NCBI GenBank assembly: GCA_017591395.1
Contig: WEDG01004184.1
Location: 29,475 to 93,474 of the forward strand
Reading direction: 5' to 3'
Origin: Schistocephalus solidus
Taxonomy: Eukaryota; Platyhelminthes; Cestoda; Diphyllobothriidea; Diphyllobothriidae
Length of the DNA: 64,000 nt
In this document: piece by piece, positions 11,341-22,399 of the stretch
How the letters are laid out: each line of letters starts with the position of its first letter
How positions within the stretch are numbered: position 1 is the stretch's first letter
Translations under genes and position numbers: made by a program
The notes under the pieces: model-generated
Database searches by the model: none
Told to the model about the DNA's origin: nothing
The model's input: only the letters and a program-made list of their open reading frames with translations

Positions 11341-12169
11341 AGCCAAAATCGGTGCAGTGATAGACGTTATCTGTATCATATGCAAGCTCCATTTCTTAAT
11401 ACTTTTGAAGACATTATATTTGTTACTATTTATATTCCTCCTCCACCTGTGAAGCGGCTTTAGTCCGATTTCTTGACTTTATTTTATAGAAAATGGCTTT
11501 ATTGTCTTGTGAGGATCGTATTTTCTTATTAAACGATTTTATCCATGTGGACGTATATCCACTTACACCTTTATGCTTTGTAATCTGTTTTCCTTCAGTA
11601 CTCACTCTGACACCACTCATTTTCCCATTTTGATCAACAACCCAAGATTTTTTGTGTTAAACAAAACTAAGTACCATGGTTAAGTTCAGATTATTTGGTA
11701 TTATTAAGCCTTCAACACCTCTATTTCATTTATATGGGTGCACTTTTAACCGAATTCGAGATGAAACTTAAGCTTCGTCAACGTCCCCAGAAAACGTTTG
11801 CTTGCTTCTGCTTCGTGCTCTAGCTACCTTTACAACATTTCTAAATGAAATTTTTTATATTTGCTGTCCCCTTAAAACCTGATTCAATTTCGTTTCCTTA
11901 TCTACAGCTTTAACGGTTAAAAGAAAGTCCTCTACAAAGTAGGCTTACGGGACAGTCTTAAGAGCGAGAGCTTCGTAATAAAACGGACAATGGCCAGACT
12001 GAATGACATAATCCTTAGTCAATTTTCTTGCTTTTCTTCCACTCAGTATTTTTCTTTCGTATGCTGGCGTTTGGAGGACTCTTAAGTGTCTTACTGGCCA
12101 CCGTAACACACCAGAACATGCTGGGGTTGCTTAAGACTCTTTAACTGAAAATTATATCCTTACTCTCAA
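11341..12169. other. No clear gene; possibly upstream part of RT-type LINE
   Basis: AT-rich sequence. Its position directly upstream of the CR1/jockey-like RT fragment at 12170 suggests it may be the decayed linker of that element, but I see no supporting motif. Confidence 0.3.
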
Positions 12170-12418
12170 AGACACTGTTCTTCCCTCAACCGACATTCCC
12201 CTTCTACCGCTTGTCTTGACTCCTGTGTCGCTGGAAACAGTAGAGAAACATAACGAAATGGTCCTTCAATCAAAAACTGCTGGGCCAGATGGAACTTCAC
12301 CATATTTTCTTAACTTTTTCGTCCCAGATAGCACATGTTCTGACGCACCTTATTTACATGTTCCTCGTGTAGTCGAAGGTTCCTGACGCTTGGCATACAA
12401 TAAGAATCCCTCCTCTAG
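12170..12418 (+). pseudogene. CR1/jockey-like reverse transcriptase fragment
   Basis: A short frame reads PVSLETVEKHNEMVLQSKT, then AGPDGTSPYFLNFF, the typical N-terminal RT block of jockey/CR1-type LINEs (S-K-x-x-GPDG-x-P). It continues, with stops, towards the position where a V-P-x-x-W block is expected. The piece is about 80 codons and has no catalytic motifs. It may come from the same family as the fragment at 24650-24900. Confidence 0.55.
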
Positions 12419-12419
12419 G

Positions 12420-12480
12420 CTAGAATGACCATTTTTGGATCATTTGTGATCATCAGCCAGTCATGCCCAACCCGATGCCA
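12420..12480 (-). mobile_element. SINE fragment with degraded hammerhead segment
   Basis: Minus strand reads GGGTTGGGCATGACTGG followed by CTGATGA, the same order as in the SINE at 29381-29402. The second core block has decayed (AAAA for GAAA). Only about 60 bp remain. Confidence 0.55.
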
Positions 12481-12519
12481 CGTCCCACATGTCAATAAAC
12501 AATAAACAAACAAACAATC

Positions 12520-12830
12520 TGATGCCCCATTGCCATCCTCCACCAGCATCCCCGACCTTCACCTCTACTGCGACGGCTCCTGCGAACACAAACAATGCCA
12601 ATAATCATGACACATCGTCGAACATCAATTTCATCACCTACAACACCAACAATGTGGACTACGTCCCAACCTGTGTACTCTGCGAGCGCACCTTTACCTC
12701 ACACATCGTATTATTTTCGGTCACCTGCGAACCAAACGCACGGACATTGGCAAAGAAATGACTATGGGCGAGACATACAGTCGCTGCCTGCGATTCCATT
12801 GCCCTCGTTGCTCCTGTATATTTAGAATTT
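12520..12830 (+). mobile_element. LINE-Z zinc-finger fragment
   Basis: The frame from 12489 has an Asn/Thr/Pro-rich linker and then CVLCERTFTSHIVLF, a degraded finger 2 of the LINE-Z tail. The second histidine region is lost by frameshift, and the copy stops near 12830. Confidence 0.55.
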
Positions 12831-13539
12831 AGAATTTATATTTGGTTAGCACCGGGAAGGTACTGTCTAAGCAAAAATTAGTAACGAAATAAAGTTATGA
12901 CAATGTGTGCAGATAAAATGTACAAATTCGTAACTTGTCCTGCTATGTCAACAGTTAGCAATGTTTTACAATTAATGGTAAACTAGAAAAAATAGGCAGT
13001 GAAAAAAAACTCCTACCATGAAAATGGAGGCAGAGTTCAATAGGCCTTCATTTTCGAATAGAAGGTAGTAGAAAAAAACTGCTTAGGAAAAATGGTCAGG
13101 TGGTAGAATAGGGTAATACTGCAGTAGCATTTCAGAATGAGATAATGAAACGTCGAGGTGATTCGTTCTTGATCACTTAGGCGTATGAAACAGAATCTCA
13201 CGAAAATGCGTCAATGAACTTAAGTCTTCAGCATCATAGGATCCAGAATTGAATTCTGATGATGGTTAGTATCCAAAGAAACCGCAGCATTTAAGACTGT
13301 GGACCACCGAATTTGTACGTCCGAATGACGGGTGATATAAGGAGACATTATTGTTCATGGGCGTCTCGAGGTAGCGTAAATATAGTTTCAAGAGGGTTAC
13401 TCAAATTCCCGATGGTCCTTTCTCCGAGTCATGGGGAAAGCTACTGGGAAAAGATGAGGAAAACACCACATGGGCCTACTCTGTCGTATGCACATCCACG
13501 AAGGCGGAGTCCACCGTGATTCCGACACACGCGCACACT
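12831..13539. other. No gene seen
   Basis: AT-rich, no domain or repeat that I can assign. The end meets the 3' terminus of LINE-Z copy B. Confidence 0.35.
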
Positions 13540-13559
13540 TCAGCTCAATCATCATAGTC

Positions 13560-14333
13560 CGACGAGGTCCAACGTATGCACCACAGAAGGGGTCATCAGC
13601 GAAGAGAAGTTTGTGGATGGTGGTTGTGGAGACACGCGAGCGGGAGTGCATCCGTCGTTGGTTGAGAAATCGGCCGTCCATCCGGTAGGCGATGCGGATC
13701 CTGGGGCGTTCTACACGGTAGGCGTCCGTTAGCATGGCAGAAAACATGAGACTAAGGAGGGTAGGTGTAAAGACGCAGCCCTGTTTCACTCCATTGGTCA
13801 CTGCGAATGCTTCGGATACTGTCCCGTTCTTAGTAACGCACGCCATCATCCCATCGTGAAGCTGACGCACCATATACGTGAAACGTTCAGGACAGCCGAA
13901 TTTCTGCAAGATTTTCCACAGCCCGTCGTGATTCACCGTGTCAAAGGATTTCGTCAGATCCACGAAGATAGTGTTGAGGTGAGTCCGCATCTCCTGCACT
14001 TCCCTTGCAGCTGTTGAGTGGCGAAGATCATTTCGATTGTTCCTCTTTGTCTTCAGAAGCCACATTTGCTTTCCGGAAGCAGTCCTTGTCCAGGTGAGCG
14101 TTCAGGTGGTTGAGGAGAATGCGGGCGAAGATCTTTCTGGCGATGTTCAGCAGCGAGATTCCTCGGTAGTTATCGCAGATTTGTTGGTTCCCTTTCTTCT
14201 TGTACAGGTGGACAATGGTTACGTCTTTGAAATCCTGAGGGACTTGCCCTTGATGCCACATCTCCTGCAAGAGCACTGTGAGTTGTTGCATCAGTTGGGG
14301 TTCGCAATGCTTGTAAATCTCAGCCGGGATCAT
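13560..14333 (-). pseudogene. LINE-Z reverse transcriptase, copy B (partial)
   Basis: Two overlapping frames (14333-14028 and 14065-13397) split by a frameshift. The first reads IPAEIYKHCEPQL, VHLYKKKGNQQICDNYRGIS and LLNIARKIFARILLN. The second has RT motif A FVDLTKSFDTVN, motif B NGVKQGCVFTPTLLSLMF and motif C LLFADD. Immediately after FADD the frame enters 3'-UTR sequence, so the thumb and C-terminal tail are missing. It is a dead RT. Confidence 0.8.
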
Positions 14334-14378
14334 GTCCGAGCCATGTGCTTTCCCGCTGGAGAGTTTCTACACGGTATT

Positions 14379-15185
14379 TTACTTACCTGGCGGTCGCTTA
14401 CCTTGGGGTCTTCTGCATGGTTGCAGACAAAGCCTCATCTTGGAGTGGACGAGGCTGTGATCCGTCCACCCGTCGGCACCGGGGATCGCCTTTGTCAACA
14501 GCATGTCCTGTTTATCTCGCCTTCGGACGAGAACATAGTCCAAGAGGTGCCAGTTTCTCGACCGGGAGTGTACCCAGGTCAACTTTTGCCGCATCGGGAG
14601 GCGGAAGAAGGTGTTGGTCAGCAGGAGACGGTGTTCCGCACACGTTCGCAGAAGGAGGCCGTTATCATTACAGCTACCGAGACCGTGGGGACCCAGCACC
14701 CCCCTGCCAGGCAGCGTGGTCCGTCCCGACGCAGGCGTTGAAGTCACAAAGGACAATTAACTTGTCCAACTTTGGCACAGTCGCCAGCAGGGCGTGCAGG
14801 TCCTCGTAGAATTTGTCCTTCGCCGCATCAGAGCTCGTCATTGGGGGAGCGTAGGCGCTGATGATGGTGGTGAAATTGTCTCCCCGAAGAGGCAAGCAGA
14901 GGCTCTTCAGGCGATCATTGATACCCTGCGGTAGACAGGGCAGAGGTCCCACGATATCGTTCCGGATGGCAAAGGCAACACCAGCGTCAAGTCGCTCTGC
15001 CTTTGGTCGGTCGCTCCAGAAGAAGTTGTAGCCGGCACCCTCAACATCCAGCTGACCCTGTTCCGAGAATCGGGTTTCACTGAGAGCAGCAATGTCCACC
15101 TTGTAGCGCGCCAGTTCCCGAGCGAACAGCGCCTTCCTCCGTTCCGGTCGGTTTCTCCTGGGATTGTCTTAAATGGATTGAACAT
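14379..15185 (-). pseudogene. LINE-Z endonuclease domain, copy B
   Basis: APE-type endonuclease that would nick target DNA to prime reverse transcription. Motifs seen in order: [15 protein letters not shown] (catalytic Glu block), [37 protein letters not shown] (the Asp/Asn block, GDFNA in other copies, so Gly is replaced by Cys), [11 protein letters not shown], and TDHSLV (terminal Asp-His). The chain is interrupted by a frameshift near 14690-14750 and another near the N-terminus (15100-15185), so no single frame covers it. Similar domains are annotated in other organisms as endonuclease-RT or craniofacial-development-protein-2-like proteins. Confidence 0.8.
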
Positions 15186-15869
15186 TCCAGGCAGCTAGAG
15201 TGAGCAAGCCCACTCGAGCAGTCCGGGGGGAACCCGGAGGGTACTTTGGGAGAATTGGGAGAGGAGCTGTTGTTGATAATTTTAAGAGTTTTTCGACCAC
15301 ATATAATTGCAGTCTGCTAGCCACGGTCTGCTGCAGCTGTTTTGAGACCCAGCATTTGCTTAGGGCAAATTTTCTAGCCCCCTCCCCCGTAAGGGGTAAG
15401 CAACGCTGTCCCTAACTAGGGCTGTTCAGTCATCCCAGGCGGCTACCGAACTCCACTGTGGGTCATGATTTGGGTTAGTGAGAGAGCGACCCAAGTTAGC
15501 CTGGGCCGCCTACGTGATTGCATGTCGCCCTTGCCGTATAACTTTTTTCACCCGTGGGTAGGACGGGAGCGTGGGAAGAGCAGGGGGAAGGGAGCAGACG
15601 TAACGGGTGTGGAGACACATACAACACCGGAGACCTTCACCTGGTTTAGTCCGCTCGTCATGGCGGTTTTCCGGGTTGTGGCTGCTTTGAAGAACCAGCT
15701 TCGAGGAGCCACAGGTGACAGTTAGGTACCAGTTAGAGGCGGCCACAGGAGCATTCACCACCTATACGAGGCAGATGGAGCGACCAAATACTACCTGTGT
15801 TATGTTTCCCATAAGTAGTACCCCCTACACCCCGGATACAGTTTGTTCGCCGGGTAATAAAGATGTCAC

Positions 15870-16700
15870 CCGTATGCGCCACGGAAGGGTGGTGCAGGGA
15901 CAGTGACTTGCGCATGATTTAGTTTAAAGTGATGGTAGACTTGCGCTGCATCTGCCAAACTCTCTCCTTTTCCCCCTCCTGAGCCCGGTGTCATGACAGA
16001 GTCAAGAAGAACGGCGATTTGAGAGTGCACAGGTTGCTGGCGTGGCTGGAGACGCCCTTCGGCGTACCACCACACCTGGCTCGGATCCCACGGATCGATA
16101 CTGCCATAAAGGCCATATATAGAAGGAGCCATTTCAGCCTGACTCTTAGTCCACCAGTCAGCCACTACAAAAAAAACACACATTGGGCTACCACGCGGTC
16201 CGAGTTATCCCGTCAGTTGGCAACCTTCCAAGCCACGGCTTTTAGCGCAGCATGATAGTTTCAAGCGCGTCAGTTTGTTTAAAGGGAGGATAATGTGCTG
16301 AGCATTCGACCTCACTCTCTGCTTCACCCCCACAATTCGACCACCGTCAGAGCCGGTCAGTTTTCTGATGTGGGAGTAGGCGCATTGGCTGACGGGTCGG
16401 CGTACCCGTCTTCGCGCGCCCCAGCACGACCTGGCCCCCATAACACACACACCAGTATTCACTAAATCAGTTGATATGGAGGAGCCATCGCCGTCAGACT
16501 CCCAGTCCACTTGTCGGCCACTCGACACACACAGCACATACACTGGGTTAACGGCGTGGTCTGGTGTAGGCATCAGATTTTCAGCCTTCCAAGCCACGGT
16601 TTCTAGGAAACCGGCATATTCTCAGGTATATGAAGATGATGGTGAGGGTGTTTTCTATGTATTGGTGTAGGTAGTGTGCACTGATGTGTCTTAGCCTCCG
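15870..16700 (-). repeat. LINE-Z 3' UTR with duplicated module
   Basis: Two related modules each start (minus strand) with CCGTGGCTTGGAAGG and continue through a TGGCTGAC(T/C)(G/A)GTGGACT block and GGCTCC. They start near 16610 and 16245, about 360 bp apart. The same pair is seen at 44047/44407 and 39491/39835. Confidence 0.65.
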
Positions 16701-16705
16701 GTTGT

Positions 16706-17240
16706 TTACCGCAGGTTTTCATGGAGGCACATGTGTCCTAATAGACCCACGTGGTGTGTAATTGTGCGGGAGCAGTGCGGGCATTTGAGTCTGGTGCGGC
16801 GGTTGTATTTTGGTCCTCCTGGCACTGTTTCCCCGGCTTCTGTGCGGTGGATTCGCAAGTGACCGATCAGGCCGATGCGTGATGTGCATGTACTGTGACA
16901 AAAAGGAAAGGACAGGTCTGGATGTGCGGAGTCTGCGGGGACTTTGTTGTTGGTATTGGTAGTTGAGTTCATGGGAGGACTTTAGGAAGTGTTGGTGGGT
17001 ACGCATGGTGTGTTGGCATCGCGGTGGATTCCGCTAACCTGGATGCGCATTTGACCGAACGGGGTCTTGCGATGAATGAATGTGCGTGGGCAGCGAGGGC
17101 AGTGGAGGCGGCCGTCTCTGCTCTGTGTTGGTGCTGCAGGCACTTGTTCGCCAGTCTCTGTGCGATGGATGGAAGCGACCGACCAGGCCGATGTGTGAGG
17201 TGAATGTTCGATCGCAATGAGGACAGGTTAGTACCAAGTC
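16706..17240 (-). pseudogene. LINE-Z C-terminal C2H2 zinc-finger array, copy C
   Basis: Fingers 2 to 5 of the LINE-Z tail. Finger 2 reads CPHCDRTFTSHIGLVG (from about 17225). Finger 3 is degraded. Finger 4 reads FPFCHSTCTSRIGLIGHLRIH (first Cys lost), followed by the linker TEAGETVPGGPKYNRR and finger 5 CPHCSRTITHHVGLLGHMCLH, ending ENLR and stop at 16706. Two frames are needed. The fingers are C-x2-C-x12-H-x3-H type and presumably bind nucleic acid. This is element protein, not a host transcription factor. Confidence 0.7.
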
Positions 17241-17244
17241 CCCA

Positions 17245-18480
17245 TCACTGGTACTGGGGCTGGAGGTGGCGTTGGAGGTAGCAGGTGGGAGCTACTCGGA
17301 GGTGGCTACTTAGGTGGTGGGAGTGGGACAAGTGGTGTTCGTCACCGTGATCGGAAAAAGGGGGTGGAGGAGGGAGGATGGTTTTGGTGATCGTGGGCGG
17401 TGGGGCATCGATGAAGTTTTTATCAGTGGTTGGGGTGGTAATTATCGTGGGGTCTGAGGTAGGTGTGGCAGAGTTTGATGTTTTGGGATTGTTGTTGCAT
17501 CGAGTTTGAAGATGTCTGACCAGGCCGATTCGCGCGCGGAATGTGCTCTGGCAGTGCGGGCAAGTTGCCAGGTCTTGGGCATCGGCGGTTTTGATCTGGG
17601 GTGCTTGTGACTTGTGCGCCGCCCTTTGGGCCTTACCTGCGACGATCCGGTTGACTTTGTTTATTGCAGCCCCAGTCTTCATGGATCTTTTCCATGCCAA
17701 CCTGTCCTGGGCGAGATCCTCACAGGTCACCGGATTGATTTGCAGGTACTTCAAAGATTTCTTCAAAGTGTCCTTGTGGCGTCGTTTTTGACCTCCCTGT
17801 CGGTGAGCTCCCGTAGTGACATCTACATATAAAAACGTTTGGGAAGTCGCTCGTCGTCCATTCTCACCAGGTGGCCACTCTATTTCAGTTGCAATTGCCT
17901 CAGCGTGGCGTTGATGCTGAGGATTCCGATCCGCTCCAAGACTTCCGTGGCCAGGATTCTGTCTTGTCATCTCAGCTCCGGTATTCTGTGGAGGCAACTG
18001 AGATGGAGGTGATTCACATTCCTGGCTTGGTTCAAGTAGACGGTCCAGGTCTCCGCTCCATAAAGGAGCGTTTTCAAGACAACGGCCTTGTACATCTTCA
18101 GTTTGGTTTTCAGGTCAAAACCATGGCGATTCCACACGGAGGTCCATGCTCCTTTGCATTTCCTCCTCCGTCACGATGTTAAGGGCACGGTCGTCCGCGC
18201 AGAGCAAGTAATGAACTCTAAAAGTAGCCACGTGAGTTGAAGCCCGCATACGCAGACTGTTGAGAAAGTATCTGTCATTTGTATAGGCGATGCGGATCCT
18301 AGGCTGCTCATCATGGTAGGCATCCATCAGCATAGCAGAGAACATGATACTGAACAGGGTGGGGGGCCAATACGCAGCCCTGCTTCACTCCGTTGGTTAA
18401 TGCGAATGCTTCGGATACCGTCCCGTTGTCACTGACGCGGGCCGTCATCCCGCTATGAAGCTGACGCACCAGGTACATGG
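17245..18480 (-). pseudogene. LINE-Z RT C-terminal and finger 1 region, copy C
   Basis: From 18480 downward the minus strand reads the RT segment with IRIAYTNDRYFL and LLCADD (motif C, Phe to Cys), then, after frameshifts, [20 protein letters not shown] and RRHKDTLKKSLKYLQINPVT. It continues to WKRSMKTGAAINKVNRI and finger 1 CPHCQSTFRARIGLVRHLQTRC (about 17570-17510). The tail is Thr/Pro-rich. The section 17997-17245 is one 250-codon open frame, the longest in this copy. Confidence 0.7.
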
Positions 18481-18799
18481 ACTACTCAGGAAAACCAAAT
18501 TTCTGCCTGACTTTCCACAGTCCGTCGCGATTCACCGTGTCAAAGGCTTTCATCAGATCCATGAAGGTAGTGTACAGGTATGTTCGCATCTCCTGGCACT
18601 TTTCTTGTAGCTGGCGGGTGGCGAAGATCATGTCGGTTGTTCCATGGTGTCTTCGGCAGCCACATTGGCTTTCCGGGAGCAGACCCTGCTCTAGGTTTGG
18701 TTTTCCGAGAGCAGGCCCTGCTCCAGGTGACCGTTTACACGATTGAGAAGGATACGGGCGAATATCTTCCCAGTGATGTTGAGCATACTCACATATGTG

Positions 18800-19395
18800 A
18801 AAAGTGAACTGACCGTTTTAGAAAAAACGGATAAACTGGCATCTACTTCCAAGGCGAGATGGCTATCCATAAAAGTGCCAGGTTCATCAATTCTAGATGT
18901 CCTGATAGTCTACTGTCCACCGAGATGAGACCCCGCAGCCGATACTTTTCTGCTAGATGAGCTTAAAATGATCGCTACTCGGTCGGATATCCTGATCATG
19001 GGTGACTTTAATGCGCCTCACATCGACTGGAGCTCGACTGGCGCACATAGCTCTGATCTAGCCTTTGACGGTTGCCTTCTGAGGACGACGCTAAAACTAC
19101 TTCTCACACAGCATGTCACTTTTCCAAAAAGGGTGCGTGAAGTACAACAGGCCAATTGTCTGGACCTCATTCTCACGAAGTCGAAGGACAGCATCGACGA
19201 AGTTTCATGTCTACCGCCGCAAGGTAAAAGTGACCACGTTGTACTGCGATGGGAGTGTTCGCCATTTTCTATACCAGAAAGACCCACAAAAATCAGAAGG
19301 AATATGTGGCAAGGCGATTTCGGTGGGATGAAGGCCGAATTCATGCACACTCAGTGGGGGCCTTTATTCTTTGGAAACATAACCGAGGACTGAGG
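18800..19395 (+). pseudogene. CR1-like endonuclease domain (5'-truncated)
   Basis: The frame begins in the middle of an APE endonuclease. It reads VLIVYCPPR, stop, then ILIMGDFNAPHIDW (catalytic GDFN block), CLDLILTKSKD and GKSDHVVLRW (terminal SDH block). A TGA at about 18927 and a stop at about 19392 break it. It would nick target DNA for target-primed reverse transcription. The N-terminal catalytic glutamate block is missing. Confidence 0.75.
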
Positions 19396-21358
19396 AAGGT
19401 TCCGGGACGTACTGCACAGGCTCATGGAAACTCACTGTCCAATTTTGAGAAAAAGGTTAATGAACAGACCGCGATGGCTTACGCAGGCCTTAAAACTTGA
19501 AGTTAACAAAAAGCGGAGATTGTGGAAAAAAGCACTTACGGACGGAACTCCGACATCTCTTAATGCGTACAAAATGCAGAGAAATCGGATCAAGGGCCTT
19601 ATTATTAGAACAAGGCAGGGTTTCGAAATGGACCTGCTGAACCGGGTCACCGTGAACCCGAAACTGTTTTACGGTTACTTCAGGCAGAATACACGGAACA
19701 AGGATCCGATACCCCTGCTGAGGACCGCCGAGGGCATAGACCTTACTGAAGACGGTGCGAAGGCTGATCATCTTTCGGAATTTTTCCAGCCTGTTTTTCG
19801 CAAAGATACGATTACCCTACCGCTGGCTTAGATGTGGATACAATAGTCGAGACTGTTCATTTCACCGAGACTACTGCCCTCAAGGAACTTTTGGCGTTAA
19901 AGAAATCTAAGTCACCGGGTCCCGAGGAAGTACCTGCCAAGATCTTGAAAGAGCTCGCGAGAGAGTTGGCAAAACGACTCTCTACGCTTTTCTAAACATC
20001 CTTCGTAACCGGAGGTCTACCAGTCGATTGGAAATCCGCATAGATTATGCCGCTCTATAAGGGTGGAAGCCGGGTCTCCGCAAACAATTATCGACCGGTC
20101 AGCCTTACTTCGATTTGCTGCAAAATCTTGGAAAAAATAATTAAGCAACCAAACCATCTGCATTCCGAGGTCCAGCACGGTTTCCGTAGAGGTAGGTCCT
20201 GCGTTACAAATTTGCTCTACTGTTTAGAATGGTATACTGAGGCGGTCGATAGAGGAAATACAGTGCGCGCAGTCTATATTGACTTCAAAAAGGCTTTCGA
20301 TAGCGTGTCGCACCATCGCCTTCTTTATAAACTCATCCGCATACGAGTAAGAAGTAGACTTCTGAAAGGGATAGAAAACTTCCTAATTGGCCGCTCACAA
20401 ACTGTCCATATCAGCGATAAACGGTCGGCCAAGGTTGAGGTTGAGAAAGGTGTTCCCTAGGGCTCTGTTCTCGGTCCTATTTTGTTCATTGTCTACATCA
20501 ACGATTGTGCCAACGAACTGGACTGCGATATTGCTATGTTTGCCGATGATCTCAAATGTTGGCACGTCATTCAAACTGCGGCTGACGAAGAGAACATACA
20601 GGCAAACTTAACTCGACTCCAAAAATGGTCAAATGACTGGCTCTTGCCGATCAATGAGAGCAAGTGCAACATTATACGAGTCAGTAAAAGCAATTTTGCT
20701 AATCGTACGATTAACCGACTAAATGGTTTTCCATTGAAAGAAGTGGATGCCCAAAGGACCTGGGAGTCTGGATCATGCCCTCGCTTAAATCCTCCCTACA
20801 TTGCGCAAAGGAAGCTAAGTCAGCGATGCCGATGCTGTAGCTCGTCAAACGAACTTTTTCAGCCTTCAATACTGACTGCTTCACAAAAGTCTTCGGAACC
20901 TTTGTGCTGCCGCAGTTGGAGTCCGCTATCCAAGTTTGGAGACCCTGGACGGCGAAGGACATCAACATCCTCGAAACGGTCCAAAGGCGAGCAACAAAAC
21001 TTGTCCTTGGACATAGCTCACAGCCTTATGAAATACGGCTGTCGAATCTCAATCTCTTTCCCTTGCGCTATAGACAGCTTCGGGGAGACCTGATACTAAC
21101 ATTCCGCATACTACGCGTTCAGGACTGTTGTCTTGTCCTAGGTAATTTCTTCGAGTTAGCAGCAACAACGAACTTGTGAGGTCATCCTCTCAAACTACGT
21201 GTGACTGGAGCTAGGCTAGACACTCGGGAGTACTTTTTCTCCAAAAGAGTAGTCGAAGCTTGGAATAATCTTCCTCTGGGTGTTTTTATGTCGGAATTCC
21301 TGGAGGCTTTTAAACGAAAGGTAGATCGATATAATTGTGTGAGCTACAACTCGAACTG
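19396..21358 (+). pseudogene. CR1-like reverse transcriptase
   Basis: The linker (19424-19831) reads RPRWLTQALKLEVNKKRRLW and DLLNRVTVNPKLFYGYFR. RT follows: SKSPGPEEVPAKIL (19905), IMPLYKGGSRVSANNYRPVS (20047), HGFRRGRSCVTNLL, motif A VYIDFKKAFDSVSH, motif B GVP-stop-GSVLGPILFIVYIN and motif C MFADDLK (about 20535). The C-terminus has RRATKLVLG and FFSKRVVEAWNNLPLGVF near 21240, a conserved ending of CR1/jockey-type RTs. Stops at 19994, 20043 and 20460 and several frameshifts make it non-functional. Confidence 0.8.
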
Positions 21359-21632
21359 AAAGCTCCAAGGGCGTCAGAAATAAGGGATTTATAATACTAC
21401 TAGGTATATTTTAGTTACATTTATTTAGGTTTACTATTTTCATTCGAGGGTTCACACTCTCCCATAATTCCAATTCGGAGGTCCCCGAGGTTTTCCCGGC
21501 TTAACTATCGGCACTTATTGGTAAGATCGTGAGTATTCGCATCAGCCGAATCTGGCGACCATAGTGCTTGCGGTCTAAGAACTTTCGCTCTTGGTTTGAA
21601 CCGCAACGGACCAATTATACTGATACTGAATA

Positions 21633-22370
21633 AGATGCCTCTGTGGTTATCACAGACTTGCCGGTTCCCCTTTCGCTTGAAGAGATAGAAGATGGTCACG
21701 TCTTTGAAATCCTGAGGAACTTGTCCTTGGCACCCTCAGCCAGTGGGACTGCGTCAGATCTTGTGCCTTTCCCACTGGAAATCTGCTGCACAGCCCGGAT
21801 GGTTTCTGGTAGGGAGGGCGGGCGATCCCGGACATTGTTCATGTCCACTTGAGGGAACCGGCCAATGGCAGTTACGGATAGGGCTGATAAGCAATTGAGG
21901 ACACATCGGAAGTGCTCGGCCCAGCGCTTCAGAATTTGGGATTTCTACGTCAGAAGTATTGTGCTGTCAGAGATGAGCAGTGGTGCGGTTCCCTTGATGC
22001 AGGCTCCATGTATGTCCTTGATAGCTTTCAAGAAGTTTCATTTCATTGCGCTCCGCATACCCTAGAATTTCCGAAGCCTTGCGAACCATCCAGGCATCCT
22101 GTATCTACCGCAGTCGTTGCTGTACAAGGTGGCAGCATCTTAAGAAGGCTGTTTTGGTGGCATCTGTCCGAAGGTCCATGTGGGCTTTGTGTAGTCCATT
22201 CTTCTCCACGGGGAAGCTACTGATGTCGGTGTCAGTCATCAAACCAGTCCAGGTGTTGAAGGCCCGTGCGTCCGAGGACTTCGAGGACAGTCCGCCAGTT
22301 TCTGGGTTAGTTGGTTGCTTAAATCAAAACAATGAATAGGCAAATTTAACAAAAGAGTATTTAACTTACC
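21633..22370 (-). pseudogene. LINE-Z linker and RT start, copy C
   Basis: From 22370 downward the endonuclease end (PQGN-stop-QPGKLNT) runs in frame through a region with VLEVLGRTGLQHLDWFDD and VEKNGLHKAHM after frameshifts. It reaches FKDVTIFYLFKRKGNRQVCDNHRG at 21720-21650, where the CR1-like insert cuts the RT. The segment includes a deletion relative to 37630-37740. Confidence 0.65.
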
Positions 22371-22399
22371 TGGTTGTCAGTTACCTTGCGGCCTTCGTC

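Larger units (their letters stand above)
13540..15835 (-). mobile_element. LINE-Z copy B, internally deleted, both ends kept
   Basis: Minus-strand order: 5' region (15835 to 15190), endonuclease (15185 to 14379), RT (14333 to about 13590), then the last ~40 bp of the 3' UTR (GGACCTCGTCGGACTA block, about 13585-13545). Two internal deletions are clear. One joins the end of the endonuclease (GKRPPGK) directly to the RT segment KLSSGKAHGSD, removing the linker. The other joins the RT FADD motif to the extreme 3' end, removing the rest of RT, all zinc fingers and most of the 3' UTR. Confidence 0.75.
18786..21632 (+). mobile_element. CR1-like LINE nested in LINE-Z copy C
   Basis: Inserted between GATGTTGAGCA (ending 18785) and AGATGCCTCTG (from 21633), which are adjacent in uninterrupted LINE-Z copies (compare the complement of 41720-41750). 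The 5' end is truncated inside the endonuclease domain. After the coding part (to 21358) there is about 270 bp of 3' UTR, ending in ATACTGATACTGAATA, a short tandem repeat of the kind CR1-clade elements carry at their 3' end. No clear target-site duplication is visible. Confidence 0.75.

Noticed and set aside
13257..13285. Another hammerhead (CTGATGATGG ... GAAAC)
   Set aside because: Two extra bases sit between the possible stem II and GAAAC, and no stem I or cleavage site can be drawn.
14037..14741. A 234-codon plus-strand open frame
   Set aside because: It is antisense to the LINE-Z endonuclease-RT on the minus strand and has no domain of its own.
16706..17240. Host zinc-finger transcription factor gene
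   Set aside because: The same fingers occur at many places always next to LINE-Z RT or 3' UTR, so they belong to the element protein.
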